Shown: piece by piece, positions 52,305 through 60,613 of the stretch | Layout: every line of letters starts with the position of its first letter | Position numbering within the stretch: the stretch's first letter is position 1 | Source of the DNA: Actinoalloteichus hoggarensis | GTDB taxonomy: Bacteria > Actinomycetota > Actinomycetes > Mycobacteriales > Pseudonocardiaceae | NCBI RefSeq assembly: GCF_002234535.1 | Contig: NZ_CP022521.1 | Coordinates: 5,270,001 to 5,334,000 of the forward strand | Direction of reading: 5' to 3' | DNA: 64,000 nt | Notes under the pieces: generated by a model | Told to the model about the DNA's origin: nothing | What the model saw: the letters and a program-made list of their open reading frames with translations, nothing else | The model's database searches: none | Program-made: the position numbers and the translations under genes

Positions 52305-52460
52305 GTGGCACCGGCCTCCGGGGCCGGTGCGGATCGCAACGCCGCCTGCCGCCCCGCGAGGACGTCGCCGACGGGTGGCACCGGCCCTGAAATACCGGTG
52401 CGGATCGCGGTCACAGATCGTGGTCGCCATCTGCCGGTTGACGTGGCACCGGCGCTCCAG
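52305..52460 (+). CRISPR. decayed CRISPR repeats downstream of the NUDIX gene
   Basis: A 36-base copy at 52305-52340 has lost one T of the loop but keeps the stem and GGATCGCAAC; a second at 52375-52410 keeps GTGGCACCGG and CCGGTGCGGATCGC with an altered loop; a third fragment (GTGGCACCGGCGCTCC) starts at 52443. Spacings are 34 and 32 bases. Both readable copies have GTGCGGATCGC where the intact array has GTGAGGATCGC, so they form their own sub-lineage, as expected for the old, trailer end of an array. Confidence 0.75.
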
Positions 52461-52821
52461 CGCAGCACCGACCACGACAACACGAGCGTCGACGCCGGCC
52501 CGTCTCAATCCCGCCTAGGACCCCGCATCCGCGCGGAAGGACCTTGCCACCCACCGTCTGAACGGGGACGCGGCGGGCGACGTCGGCCGCAGGCGATCCG
52601 CTCGGCAGCACCGCATCGCAGACACGGCGGCTCGGGCCGCCCGGCCGAGCCACGCCCCGCCTACGCCCCAGGACCCAGGACCGCAGACCCAGGACTCAGG
52701 ACCGAAGAGCCAGGACTCAGGACCGAAGACCCGGCCCCCGGCGCCCAAGACCCAGCACCCGCGCCTATCGGCGCACGGCCCGGCGGCGGCAGGCTGGAAC
52801 CACCGCCGCCGGGCCGTCTTT
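52461..52821. other. interval with 21-bp repeats
   Basis: About 360 bases without gene, holding the tandem repeats listed at 52668-52729. Confidence 0.5.
52668..52729. repeat. three tandem units of ~21 bp
   Basis: CCAGGACTCAGGACCGAAGA occurs perfectly at 52689-52708 and 52710-52729, and once with two changes just before (52667-52687). Further decayed pieces follow to about 52760. Confidence 0.85.
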
Positions 52822-53601
52822 TCACCGGGTGGCCACGTTCAACAACACCCAGAGCTGGGCGAGCGCGTCGGCGTCGCCGTCCATGGTGACCGCCCAGTCC
52901 GGCAGCCTGCCCCAGAGCCAGAGGTAGACGTGGAAGGGGTCGCCCGAGACCGTCGCGTCGACCTTCGGCGTCGCGTCCGGCGGCAGGGCCCGCACCGTCG
53001 TACCGGTGGCGCCCGCGTGCGTCAGCCAGACCCGGCCGCCCGTCCGTACCGCCACGGTGGCCTGCCGCGACGCGGTGATCGCCAGCTCGCCGAGACGGTG
53101 ATCGAACCACAGTGTCAGGACCTCGTCGACGCCGTCCACCGCGATGTCGGTGTCGACGTGGTCGCAGCGCACACCCGCCGCGGCCTGCACGTCGACCCGG
53201 TGCACGATCGTCTCGTGGGTGAGACGCCGCGCCCAGAAGCCGAAGCTGCCGTCGGCGGGCCACCACGTCGGGCAGCGCTCCTCGGGCCGGTGCGCGGACA
53301 GTTCCCCCGCCACCTCGGCGAGCCCGGTCCGCAGATACTCCGCGAGCGGCCGATCGTCGCCCTGCCGGGGAAGGTGCACCTCGCGGGCCGGGACGGGGGT
53401 CCCGCCCGGCGAGCGGGTCCAGTCCGCGGTGGACCGGTAGACGTCGCCGAGCCGCCGCGCCGTCTCGGCCAGGGTCAGGCCGGGGCAGCCCGGCACCGGA
53501 CTGTCGCCGGGCGCGCTGCCCACACAGGAGGCGAGCCGTTCGCCGTCGATGGACAGGACGTCGAGGAACCGCTCGTAGTCGATCGCCGTCACGCGCCTCA
53601 T
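52822..53601 (-). CDS. maleylpyruvate isomerase/mycothiol-dependent enzyme family protein
   Basis: 259 aa. N-terminal DinB-like four-helix bundle (YERFLDVLSIDGERLASCV, the CPGLTLAETARRLGDVYRSTADW segment with the metal-site region, RRLTHETIVHRVDVQAA with His) and a C-terminal SCP2-like half (DPFHVYLWLWGRLPDWAVTMDGD). TIGR03083-type proteins use mycothiol or have unknown reactions. The ATG overlaps the stop of the HEPN gene upstream (ATGA), so the two are coexpressed, probably from the promoter with the SOS-like box. Confidence 0.85.
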   Translation of the reverse strand: MRRVTAIDYERFLDVLSIDGERLASCVGSAPGDSPVPGCPGLTLAETARRLGDVYRSTADWTRSPGGTPVPAREVHLPRQGDDRPLAEYLRTGLAEVAGELSAHRPEERCPTWWPADGSFGFWARRLTHETIVHRVDVQAAAGVRCDHVDTDIAVDGVDEVLTLWFDHRLGELAITASRQATVAVRTGGRVWLTHAGATGTTVRALPPDATPKVDATVSGDPFHVYLWLWGRLPDWAVTMDGDADALAQLWVLLNVATR

Positions 53602-54068
53602 CGCCCGCCTCCCCACACCGCCGACTCGGCCAGCGCCGTGAACTGATGCACCTGGCGTTCGAGGTCGTCGGCATCCCGGACCGACACGGCGCGCAGGACG
53701 CCGGCCTGCACGGCCGCGTGTCGGGCCGCGCAGGATTCGAAGAAGCCCGCCCACTCGGCGAACTCCGGCGCGGCGCTGGAGAGCAGCCACCACACGCTGC
53801 GCGGGCCGCCCGGGCTCGGCTCCGGCCGGCTTCTGGCGGCCAGCACCGCCGTGCCCGCGCGCAGCGCACTCAGATAGGAGTGCAGGTAGCGGTCGTGGTG
53901 ACTGATCGCACGGCAGGACTCGGCCAATGCGAGACGGGCCTGTTCGAGAAGGGCGAGCGCAGCGGAGGAGGGCACGGGCGCGGGCCGCATCGCCGGGACT
54001 GTCCGAAGGGGAAGGACCCGGTGGGCGGGTCCGTGGTGGATCACGGCGGAGTCGTACTGAACGGACAC
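53598..54068 (-). CDS. SAV_6107-type HEPN domain protein
   Basis: 156 aa, helical. ALALLEQARLALAESCRAISHHDRYLHSYLSALRAGTAVLAARSRP is typical of the SAV_6107 HEPN group; the second half (WWLLSSAAPEFAEWAGFFESCAARHAAVQAGV) continues the bundle. HEPN proteins are often RNases or toxins, but a clear R-x4-6-H catalytic pair is not obvious here (RAISHHDRY is the nearest). GTG start. A palindromic SOS-type box lies 48 bases upstream. Coupled with the isomerase-like gene. Confidence 0.82.
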   Translation of the reverse strand: MSVQYDSAVIHHGPAHRVLPLRTVPAMRPAPVPSSAALALLEQARLALAESCRAISHHDRYLHSYLSALRAGTAVLAARSRPEPSPGGPRSVWWLLSSAAPEFAEWAGFFESCAARHAAVQAGVLRAVSVRDADDLERQVHQFTALAESAVWGGGR

Positions 54069-54113
54069 GGCGGCCTCCGAAGGGAGCTTGCTCGCGAGGA
54101 CGAGTCAGACTTG

Positions 54114-54133
54114 GTTCGAACTGATGTTCGAAC
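54114..54133. promoter_or_regulatory. LexA/SOS box in divergent intergenic region
   Basis: GTTCGAAC occurs twice (54114-54121, 54126-54133) around TGAT, so TCGAAC-TGAT-GTTCGA (54116-54131) is an exact match to the actinobacterial SOS consensus TCGAAC-N4-GTTCGA. It lies 46 bases from the HEPN gene start (minus) and 56 from the YbaK gene start (plus). No convincing -10/-35 fixes which gene is controlled; HEPN is my preference. Confidence 0.75.
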
Positions 54134-54188
54134 TTCTCCACAGTAACCCGAGATGCCGACAACGCGCCAGGCGTGATCTGATGAACGG

Positions 54189-54695
54189 GTGAGCTCGATC
54201 GAGCACCCCGGTGTACGCAAGGTCGTGGCGGCGCTGGCCGAGGCGGGCCTGCCTGCCGCGGCGGAGGCCGTTCGTGTCCTCGAAGCCGACGTCCGCACGG
54301 CCGCGCAGGCCGCCGAGGCGGTGGGCGTCGACGTCGGTGCCATCGCCAACAGCCTGGTCTTCGACGCGGGTTCGACGCCGTTGCTGGCCCTCACCTCCGG
54401 CGCGCATCGCGCCGACACCGCGCTGCTCGCCTCGGCGATCGGCGTCGCGGCGGTCGGCCGGGCGACGCCCGACTTCGTGCGCACCCACACCGGCCAGCCC
54501 ATCGGCGGCGTCTCCCCGGTGGGACACCCGGCACCGATCACCACGCTCATCGACGCGAGCCTCGCCGAGCATCCGGTGATCTGGGCGGCCGCGGGCCACC
54601 CGAAAGCACTGTTCCCGATCACCTTCGCGGAGCTGGTCACGCTGACCGGCGGTCGGGTGCTGGACGTCGCCGAAGCGGGGGGCGCTCGCAGGTGA
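54189..54695 (+). CDS. YbaK/EbsC family aminoacyl-tRNA deacylase
   Basis: 168 aa of the YbaK/ProXp family, which hydrolyse mischarged tRNA. AAEAVGVDVGAIANSLVFDAGSTPLLALTSGAHRAD contains the substrate-site Lys-to-Asn position (ANSLVF, where many members have KS/KT), RATPDFVRTHTGQPIGGVSPVGHP matches the A.PE.V...TG..IGGV.P.GH motif. GTG start. Last codon overlaps the following GNAT start (GTGA). Confidence 0.92.
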   Translation: MSSIEHPGVRKVVAALAEAGLPAAAEAVRVLEADVRTAAQAAEAVGVDVGAIANSLVFDAGSTPLLALTSGAHRADTALLASAIGVAAVGRATPDFVRTHTGQPIGGVSPVGHPAPITTLIDASLAEHPVIWAAAGHPKALFPITFAELVTLTGGRVLDVAEAGGARR

Positions 54696-55261
54696 GCGCG
54701 GCAGCGGCAGCGGGCGGAGACCGCTTCGTCGAACTGTCCGCCGAGGACATGCGGACGCGACTCACCGAGGCACTCCACATCTACGTCACCGCGATGCGCT
54801 ACCCGCCCAGCGCCATGCACCACCGCGGTCCGACCTGGCTCTCCCACGCGAGCCGCGAGGGCTGGCGGGGCGTCGCGGCCCTCGATCACCGGGGCGGCAT
54901 GGTCGGCGTGGCCTACGGATACCGGGGCGCACCCGGTCAATGGTGGTACGAACAGGTGAATCACGGGCTGCTCGAGACCGGCGACGCCGCAGGCGCCCGG
55001 CACTGGCTTCGTGACTACTTCGAGCTGACCGAGCTGCACGTGCTGCCCAAAGCACAGGGACACGGCATCGGCGAGGGGTTGCTGCGAATGCTGCTCGCCG
55101 ACGCCGAGGGCGCCGACGTCCTGCTCTCCACCCCGGAGGGCCCCAGCCGGGCCTGGCGGCTGTATCGCCGTGTCGGCTTCAAGGACGTCCTGCGTGACTA
55201 CCGCTTCGCGGGCGACTCCCGTCCCTTCGCGGTCCTGGGCCGCACCCTGCCCCTGGACTGA
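54692..55261 (+). CDS. GNAT family N-acetyltransferase
   Basis: 189 aa. LTELHVLPKAQGHGIGEGLLRMLLADA is the acetyl-CoA loop, followed by GPSRAWRLYRRVGFKDVLRDYRF. Coupled to the YbaK gene by GTGA. Substrate unknown. Confidence 0.9.
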   Translation: MSAAAAAGGDRFVELSAEDMRTRLTEALHIYVTAMRYPPSAMHHRGPTWLSHASREGWRGVAALDHRGGMVGVAYGYRGAPGQWWYEQVNHGLLETGDAAGARHWLRDYFELTELHVLPKAQGHGIGEGLLRMLLADAEGADVLLSTPEGPSRAWRLYRRVGFKDVLRDYRFAGDSRPFAVLGRTLPLD

Positions 55262-55473
55262 CGGGCGCGACCTGCGCCGGGGGTGCCGCGCTCGGCGCCG
55301 CTGCCGCCGGATCGGCGCCGCCCGAACCCCGACGCCAGACGCCACCGAGGGCCGCCTGGGTGTCCGGCGCGCGGCGAGGCGCGGCCGCCACCGGTCGCAG
55401 GACGGCCAGGCAGCCCCGCGCGCGGGAGGAGCAGGCGCCCCGACATCGACCGACGGCGGGGCGCCTCGGCGGC

Positions 55474-57174
55474 TCACAACCGCGCGAGCTGCTCCCGGAG
55501 GTCGTCCAGCCCCAGCGCGCCCATCGCCAGGGCGTCGCGGTGGAAGGCCTTGATGTCGAAGTCGGCACCGCCCCGCTTCCTCGCGTCGTCCCTGGCGGCC
55601 AGCCAGAGCCGCTCGCCGAGCTTGTAGGACGGGGCCTGGCCGGGCCAGCCGAGGTAGCGGTCGATCTCGTCGCGCACCAGGTCCTGGTCCTCGATGGTCC
55701 TGGTGAGCATGAACTCCAGGCCCAGCTCCGGCGTCCAGCGCTCGCCCTCGTGGAAGCCGGTGCCCTTCGGGATCTCCAGCTCCAGGTGCATGCCGATGTC
55801 GACGATCACCCTGGCCGCCCGCAGCAGCTGCGCGTTGAGCATCCCCATCAGGTCGCCGTCGTCGGAGAGGTAGCCCAGTTCGCGCATCAGCCGTTCGGAG
55901 TACAGCGCCCAGCCCTCGCCGTGTCCGGACACCCAGCACATCAGGCGTTGGAACCTGTTGAGGCGCTCCCGCTCGTGGACGGCCGTCGCCACCTGGAGGT
56001 GATGCCCCGGCACGCCCTCGTGATAGACGGTGGTGACCTCACGCCAGGTGGCGAAGTCGGCTCGGCCGGTGTTCACCGACCACCACATCCGGCCCGGCCG
56101 GGACATGTCGTCGCTGGGGCCGGTGTAGTAGGCGCCGTTGCCGCCGCCGGGCGGGGCGATCCGGCACTCCAGGTTCATCAGCGCGTCGGGGATGTCGAAG
56201 TGCACGCCACGCAGCTCCCGCAGGGCGGCGTCGGAGAGGTTCTGCATCCACTGTTGGAAGGCGTCCTGGCCGGTGATCTGGTAGCGCGGGTCGGCGTCCA
56301 GTGCCGCGGCGGCCTCGGCGAGCGTGGCGCCGGGGCGCAGGACGCGACCCGCGACCTCCTTCATCTCCGTCTCGATGCGGAAGAACTCCTCCCAGCCCCA
56401 GGCGTAGGCCTCGGCCAGGTCCAGCCGCGCGCCGATGAAGTAGCGCGACCACAGCTGGTAGATCTCGGGCCCCGAGGCGTCCTTGGCCGGGGCCTTCGGC
56501 GCGAGGTCGGCGCGGAGGAACCGGGCGAAGTCGGCGTAGGCCCGGGAGGCGGCGTCCGCGCCCGCCGCCAGCTCGGTGCGCAGCGTGGCGCTCACGTCCG
56601 TCCGGTCGTCGGCGCCCTTGATCAACGAGGTGAAGAAGGAGTCGACGTCGCCGCCGCCGGACCAGGTGTCGCACTGTTCGGCGACCTTCTGGACCTGGCG
56701 CACCGCCGCGCAGCGCCCGGCGTCGGCGCCCGCGCCCAGCGACACCCGCAGGCCGGCGAGCGCGTCGGGGACGGCTCGCATCCGGGCGGCGATGTTCTCC
56801 CACTGCTCCGCGTCGTCGGTGGGCATCAGGTCGAAGATCTCGCGGATCTCCTGGACCGGGCTCGCGATGACGTTCAACGCGGAGGAGTCCAGTCCGGCCT
56901 GGTGGATCTCGTCGTGGAGGCCGATGCGCTCCTGGAACACGGCCTTGGCGATCCGCTCGGCGGCGTCGGTCGGCTCGGCCGCCGCCATCGCCCGCAGTGC
57001 CTCGGTCCCCAGCTCGTTCCTGGCCGCGAAGCCCTCCGGGGAGAAGTCGGTCAACTTGTGGTCGTGCCCCGGGACGCCGAAGACGGTGGCCTCGTTCGGG
57101 GAGAGCGCCACGAAGTCGTCGACGTAGCGGTCACTGATCTCATGGACGCCCTGGGCAGGAGGAGTGGAGGACAT
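55474..57174 (-). CDS. DUF885 family protein, putative metallopeptidase
   Basis: 566 aa. Mostly helical; near residue 385 TVYHEGVPGHHLQVATAVHER gives an HEGxPGHH metal site like that of zinc carboxypeptidase-like proteins, and GHGEGWALYSERLMRELGYL follows with further acidic/His ligands. These are the hallmarks of DUF885. No signal peptide, so cytosolic in this reading. Peptidase activity is inferred from the family motif only. It converges on the GNAT gene with ~210 gene-free bases between. Confidence 0.93.
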   Translation of the reverse strand: MSSTPPAQGVHEISDRYVDDFVALSPNEATVFGVPGHDHKLTDFSPEGFAARNELGTEALRAMAAAEPTDAAERIAKAVFQERIGLHDEIHQAGLDSSALNVIASPVQEIREIFDLMPTDDAEQWENIAARMRAVPDALAGLRVSLGAGADAGRCAAVRQVQKVAEQCDTWSGGGDVDSFFTSLIKGADDRTDVSATLRTELAAGADAASRAYADFARFLRADLAPKAPAKDASGPEIYQLWSRYFIGARLDLAEAYAWGWEEFFRIETEMKEVAGRVLRPGATLAEAAAALDADPRYQITGQDAFQQWMQNLSDAALRELRGVHFDIPDALMNLECRIAPPGGGNGAYYTGPSDDMSRPGRMWWSVNTGRADFATWREVTTVYHEGVPGHHLQVATAVHERERLNRFQRLMCWVSGHGEGWALYSERLMRELGYLSDDGDLMGMLNAQLLRAARVIVDIGMHLELEIPKGTGFHEGERWTPELGLEFMLTRTIEDQDLVRDEIDRYLGWPGQAPSYKLGERLWLAARDDARKRGGADFDIKAFHRDALAMGALGLDDLREQLARL

Positions 57175-57517
57175 GCGGGCACGCTACCTGTTCGTCCCGC
57201 GCGGGTCGGCGGCTTTTTCGACCGAGGCCGACGGCGCGGGCAGGCACCCGGGCGGCGCTCCGGCGGGCCGTGGCGGGCGGCGGCACGATGGTGTCATCGG
57301 CTCGGCGGCGCCGCCGTGACTCGTGCGGCGGAGCCTCCGGCCGACTGTGCGACGGCGTCGGCGCGAGACGCGGTCTTCCCGACTCGGGCCCTGCCGGAGT
57401 GGTCGTCCGCAGGCGTGTGATCAGCGACGACGCCGTAAGACGAGAGATGTTCATACTCCCGAGTGGACCCCTGCTCATCTCAGGCGCGACCGCGGAACCT
57501 CCTGCGAAGATGAGCCG
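57175..57517. other. gene-free interval DUF885 / lppM
   Basis: 343 bases between divergent genes; no gene seen. Confidence 0.5.
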
Positions 57518-58195
57518 GTGGCCCCGATGACCCCCGTGACGCCCGCTCGTCGAAGGGCGTCGGCACTCGCTCTGCTCCTGGCGCTCATCGCCGTGCTCGC
57601 GGCCGGGTGTCTACGGCTCGACATCACGATGGCCATCAACGACCAGGATCGAGTCGCGGGACGGTTCGTCGTCGCCGCGCTGCCCACCCGTCCCGACGAC
57701 GTCGGCCCGGTGATCCAGGTGCCGCCCGGGATGGACCAGCTCATCACCGTCGAGCCGTACGACTCCGACGGTTACGTCGGCACGCTGCTGACCTTCGACA
57801 ACCTGACCTTCGAACAGCTCCAGGAGCTGGTCGCCCACGGCCCGCAGGCCACCCGCTATCGCTTCAACCTGCGACAGATCGGCGAGAACCTGTCCTTCAA
57901 CACGACGATGGACCTGAACCAGGTGCGTGAGGAGAACGCCGACATCAGGATCGCCGTCACCTTCCCCGCCGAGGTGGACAACACCAACGGCCGCACCGAA
58001 GACCGCACGGTGACCTGGCAGCCGCGGGCGGGCCAGATGAACACCCTGCGGGCCTCGCTGGAGCACGGCGGAGCCGGCGACACCTGGATCTGGGGAGCGG
58101 TGATCATCGGCGCGCTCACCGGCAGCGCCTCGGTGCTGATCGGCATCCTCGCCCTGCACGCCCACCGGTACAGCCGCAGGCTGATCCGCCGCTGA
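57518..58195 (+). CDS. lppM: LppM-like lipoprotein
   Basis: 225 aa. Lipobox LAAGC after ALALLLALIAVLAAGC (Cys ~30), an extracytoplasmic domain (MAINDQDRVAGRFVVAALP, FDNLTFEQLQELV, VTFPAEVDNTNG, RTVTWQPRAGQMNTLRA), then a C-terminal membrane span WGAVIIGALTGSASVLIGILAL. This matches mycobacterial LppM (Rv2171), a membrane/surface protein implicated in phosphatidylinositol-mannoside-related surface effects. Start: GTG 57518 or ATG 57527. Its place next to metF-idsA2-mptA-pknL is the same as in M. tuberculosis. Confidence 0.88.
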   Translation: MAPMTPVTPARRRASALALLLALIAVLAAGCLRLDITMAINDQDRVAGRFVVAALPTRPDDVGPVIQVPPGMDQLITVEPYDSDGYVGTLLTFDNLTFEQLQELVAHGPQATRYRFNLRQIGENLSFNTTMDLNQVREENADIRIAVTFPAEVDNTNGRTEDRTVTWQPRAGQMNTLRASLEHGGAGDTWIWGAVIIGALTGSASVLIGILALHAHRYSRRLIRR

Positions 58196-58258
58196 TCACG
58201 AGGGCGGCGCAGGCCGAGCGGGGCCGCGCCGCGATCGCCGCCGAGCCACGCCGCGTCG

Positions 58259-58286
58259 GTCCGGCCGTCGCGAAACCCGGCCGGAC
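58259..58286. terminator. hairpin between convergent lppM and metF genes
   Basis: GTCCGGCC (58259-58266) and GGCCGGAC (58279-58286) with a 12-base loop containing GAAA. It lies in the 159 bases between convergent stops. Confidence 0.55.
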
Positions 58287-58354
58287 GCCCGACCGCCGCC
58301 GATCCGGCGACCGGGCTCAGCACCTCGCGCAGGGTCGCCGCGCGGCCCTCGTCA

Positions 58355-59239
58355 TCAGGGCCGGACCGGCAGCAGTCCCAGCCTGCCGACCACCTCGCGT
58401 GTCGCCGTCGCCCTGTTGAGCGTGTAGAAGTGCAGTGCGTCGACGCCCTCGGCGAGCAGCGTCGAGCACAGCTCGGTCACCACCTCGATGCCCTCCGCGC
58501 GAAAGGCCGCCGGGTCGTCGGCATGGCGTTCCAGCCTGCGGGCCAGCGCGGGCGGCACGTCCGCACCGGACAGCTCGACCGTCTTGGTCAGCATGCGCTG
58601 CGTGGTCAACGGCATGACGCCGGGCAACAGCGGTACGTCGCAGCCCCTCGCGGCGAGCCGGTCCCGCAGTCGCAGGAAGTCGTCCGGCTGGAAGAAGAGC
58701 TGGGCGATGGCGAAATCGGCGCCCGCGCGAATCTTGCGCACGAGGTGATCGGCGTCGACTTCCAGATCCGCCGATCGAGGATGGCCGTAAGGAAAGGCGG
58801 CCACGCCGACGCAGAACGGCCCCAGCTCCCGGACCAGCCGCACCAGCTCCTCCGCATAGGTGATGCCCTCGGGATGCGGCACCCATTCGCCCATCGGGTC
58901 GCCGGGCGGGTCGCCGCGCACCGCCAACACGTTGTGCACGCCGACGGCCGCATACCAGCCGATGACGTTGCGCAGTTCGTCGAGCGAATGGTTCACGCCG
59001 GTCAGATGCGCCATCGGCACCAGGGTCGTCTCCTGGGCGATACGCCCGGTGGTGCGGATGGTGCGATCCCGGCTCGAACCGCCCGCGCCATAGGTGATGG
59101 ACACGAAAGCCGGGTCCAGCGGCTCCAGCTCACGAACCGCACGCCAGAGCCTGCGTTCACTCTCATCGTCGCGTGGCGGGAAGAACTCCACGGAGAACAC
59201 CGGGCGTTGCGCTCTCAATCGATCCACGACGGCCGTCAT
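58355..59239 (-). CDS. metF: methylenetetrahydrofolate reductase family protein
   Basis: 294 aa TIM barrel. VFSVEFFPPRDDESERRLW, FVSITYGAGGSSRDRTIRTT, VLAVRGDPPGD, FAIAQLFFQPDDFLRLRDR and DALHFYTLNRA are MetF motifs. Reduces methylene-THF to methyl-THF for methionine. It corresponds in place to Rv2172c. ATG 59239 is 7 bases after TAGTCT (minus 59252-59247), so leaderless; the longer frame to 59317 is then not translated. Confidence 0.93.
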   Translation of the reverse strand: MTAVVDRLRAQRPVFSVEFFPPRDDESERRLWRAVRELEPLDPAFVSITYGAGGSSRDRTIRTTGRIAQETTLVPMAHLTGVNHSLDELRNVIGWYAAVGVHNVLAVRGDPPGDPMGEWVPHPEGITYAEELVRLVRELGPFCVGVAAFPYGHPRSADLEVDADHLVRKIRAGADFAIAQLFFQPDDFLRLRDRLAARGCDVPLLPGVMPLTTQRMLTKTVELSGADVPPALARRLERHADDPAAFRAEGIEVVTELCSTLLAEGVDALHFYTLNRATATREVVGRLGLLPVRP

Positions 59240-59246
59240 GATTTCC

Positions 59247-59252
59247 AGACTA
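59247..59252 (-). promoter_or_regulatory. -10 TAGTCT for leaderless metF
   Basis: TAGTCT on the minus strand, 7 bases before the ATG. Confidence 0.6.
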
Positions 59253-59354
59253 GGGCCGTCCACATCGTGAACCGCTGGAGGAACGGACGATGCACATGCC
59301 CGCTCCGGCTCGATCACGACCCCGCCTGGAGTGACCCCCGTCGCCTTTCGGAGG

Positions 59355-60470
59355 ATGGGGCCCGTGCATTCCTCCCCCCGATCGCCCGCCGTTGCCGATG
59401 ACGACCTTCCTGACCTGGTACGCGCCGAACTCGTCTCGTTCTTCGAGGCCAGGCAGGCAGCGCTGCGGACGTCGGTGGACGAGTTCGCCGAGGCGACGGA
59501 TTCGCTGATCGAACTCGTGCTGGGCGGCGGGAAGCGACTGCGACCTACCTTCGCATGGTGGGGCTGGCGGGCGGCGGGCGGCGAGCCGTCGTCGCCGCAG
59601 GCGCGTTCGGTGCTGCGCGCGGCGAGCGCCCTCGAACTGATTCAGGGCTGCGCGCTGGTTCACGACGATCTGATGGACGACTCGCCCCGGCGGCGGGGGC
59701 TGCCCACGGTCCACGTCACCTTCGCCGAACGGCATCGCCGGTCGGGCTGGGCCACCGGATCGGACCGGTTCGGGATGGCCGCGGCGGTGCTGCTCGGCGA
59801 CCTCTCCCTCGCCTGGGCCGATGACATGCTCCGGGAGTCGGGACTGTCCACGACCGCCGCGGCCAGGGCCGCCCGGCCGTGGCAGGCGATGCGCACGGAG
59901 ATGCTGGCGGGGCAGTACCTCGACATGCTCGCCCAGGTACGCGGGGACGAGGACCCGGAGACCGCACTGCGAATCGACCGACTCAAGAGCGCCGCCTACA
60001 CCGTGGAACGGCCGCTGCACCTCGGTGCGGCGATCGCGGGCGCACCGCCGGAGGTCGTCGACGGGCTCCGCGCCTACGGCCGGGCCGTGGGGGTGGCGTT
60101 CCAGCTTCGCGATGATCAACTCGGTGTCTTCGGGGATCCCGCCGTCACCGGCAAGCCCGCGGGCGACGACCTCCGGGAGGGCAAGCGGACGCTGCTGATG
60201 TCGATCGGGATGCGACGCGCCGCCGAACAGGCGAACGACTCGGCCTCGGCGATCCTGCGGGCCGCGGTGGGCAACGCCGAGCTGGACGAGGACGGCGTGG
60301 CCGCCGCGCGGGCCGTGCTGCTCGATCTCGGCGCGGTGGCGGAGGTCGAGGAGGAGATCGACCGGCTGACCGACCAGGCGTCGACCGAGCTGGCGACCAC
60401 GCCGATCACGTCGGTGGCGCGCGAGAGGCTCATCGGCCTGGCGGCCTCGGCCACTCGACGTGACCACTGA
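59355..60470 (+). CDS. polyprenyl (geranylgeranyl-type) diphosphate synthase, IdsA2-like
   Basis: 371 aa trans-prenyltransferase. First Asp-rich motif LVHDDLMDDSPRRRGLPTVH, second FQLRDDQLGVFGD; GGGKRLRPT and KSAAYTVERPL also present. Makes all-trans C15-C20 diphosphates. In M. tuberculosis the gene here is idsA2 (Rv2173). Start uncertain among 59331, ATG 59355 and GTG 59364, since GAGGAT lies 7 bases before the last. Confidence 0.93.
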   Translation: MGPVHSSPRSPAVADDDLPDLVRAELVSFFEARQAALRTSVDEFAEATDSLIELVLGGGKRLRPTFAWWGWRAAGGEPSSPQARSVLRAASALELIQGCALVHDDLMDDSPRRRGLPTVHVTFAERHRRSGWATGSDRFGMAAAVLLGDLSLAWADDMLRESGLSTTAAARAARPWQAMRTEMLAGQYLDMLAQVRGDEDPETALRIDRLKSAAYTVERPLHLGAAIAGAPPEVVDGLRAYGRAVGVAFQLRDDQLGVFGDPAVTGKPAGDDLREGKRTLLMSIGMRRAAEQANDSASAILRAAVGNAELDEDGVAAARAVLLDLGAVAEVEEEIDRLTDQASTELATTPITSVARERLIGLAASATRRDH

Positions 60471-60613
60471 CCGGCGTACCGGACGCCATCACCCGTTCAG
60501 CCGCAGGGTCGCTACCCTCGGTGATCACATCGACACTGATGGACACACGATCATGGAATCAGGACTGCGGCAGGCCGAGTGCGCCGGGCCGCCTGTGGGA
60601 CCATGGGGCCGCG

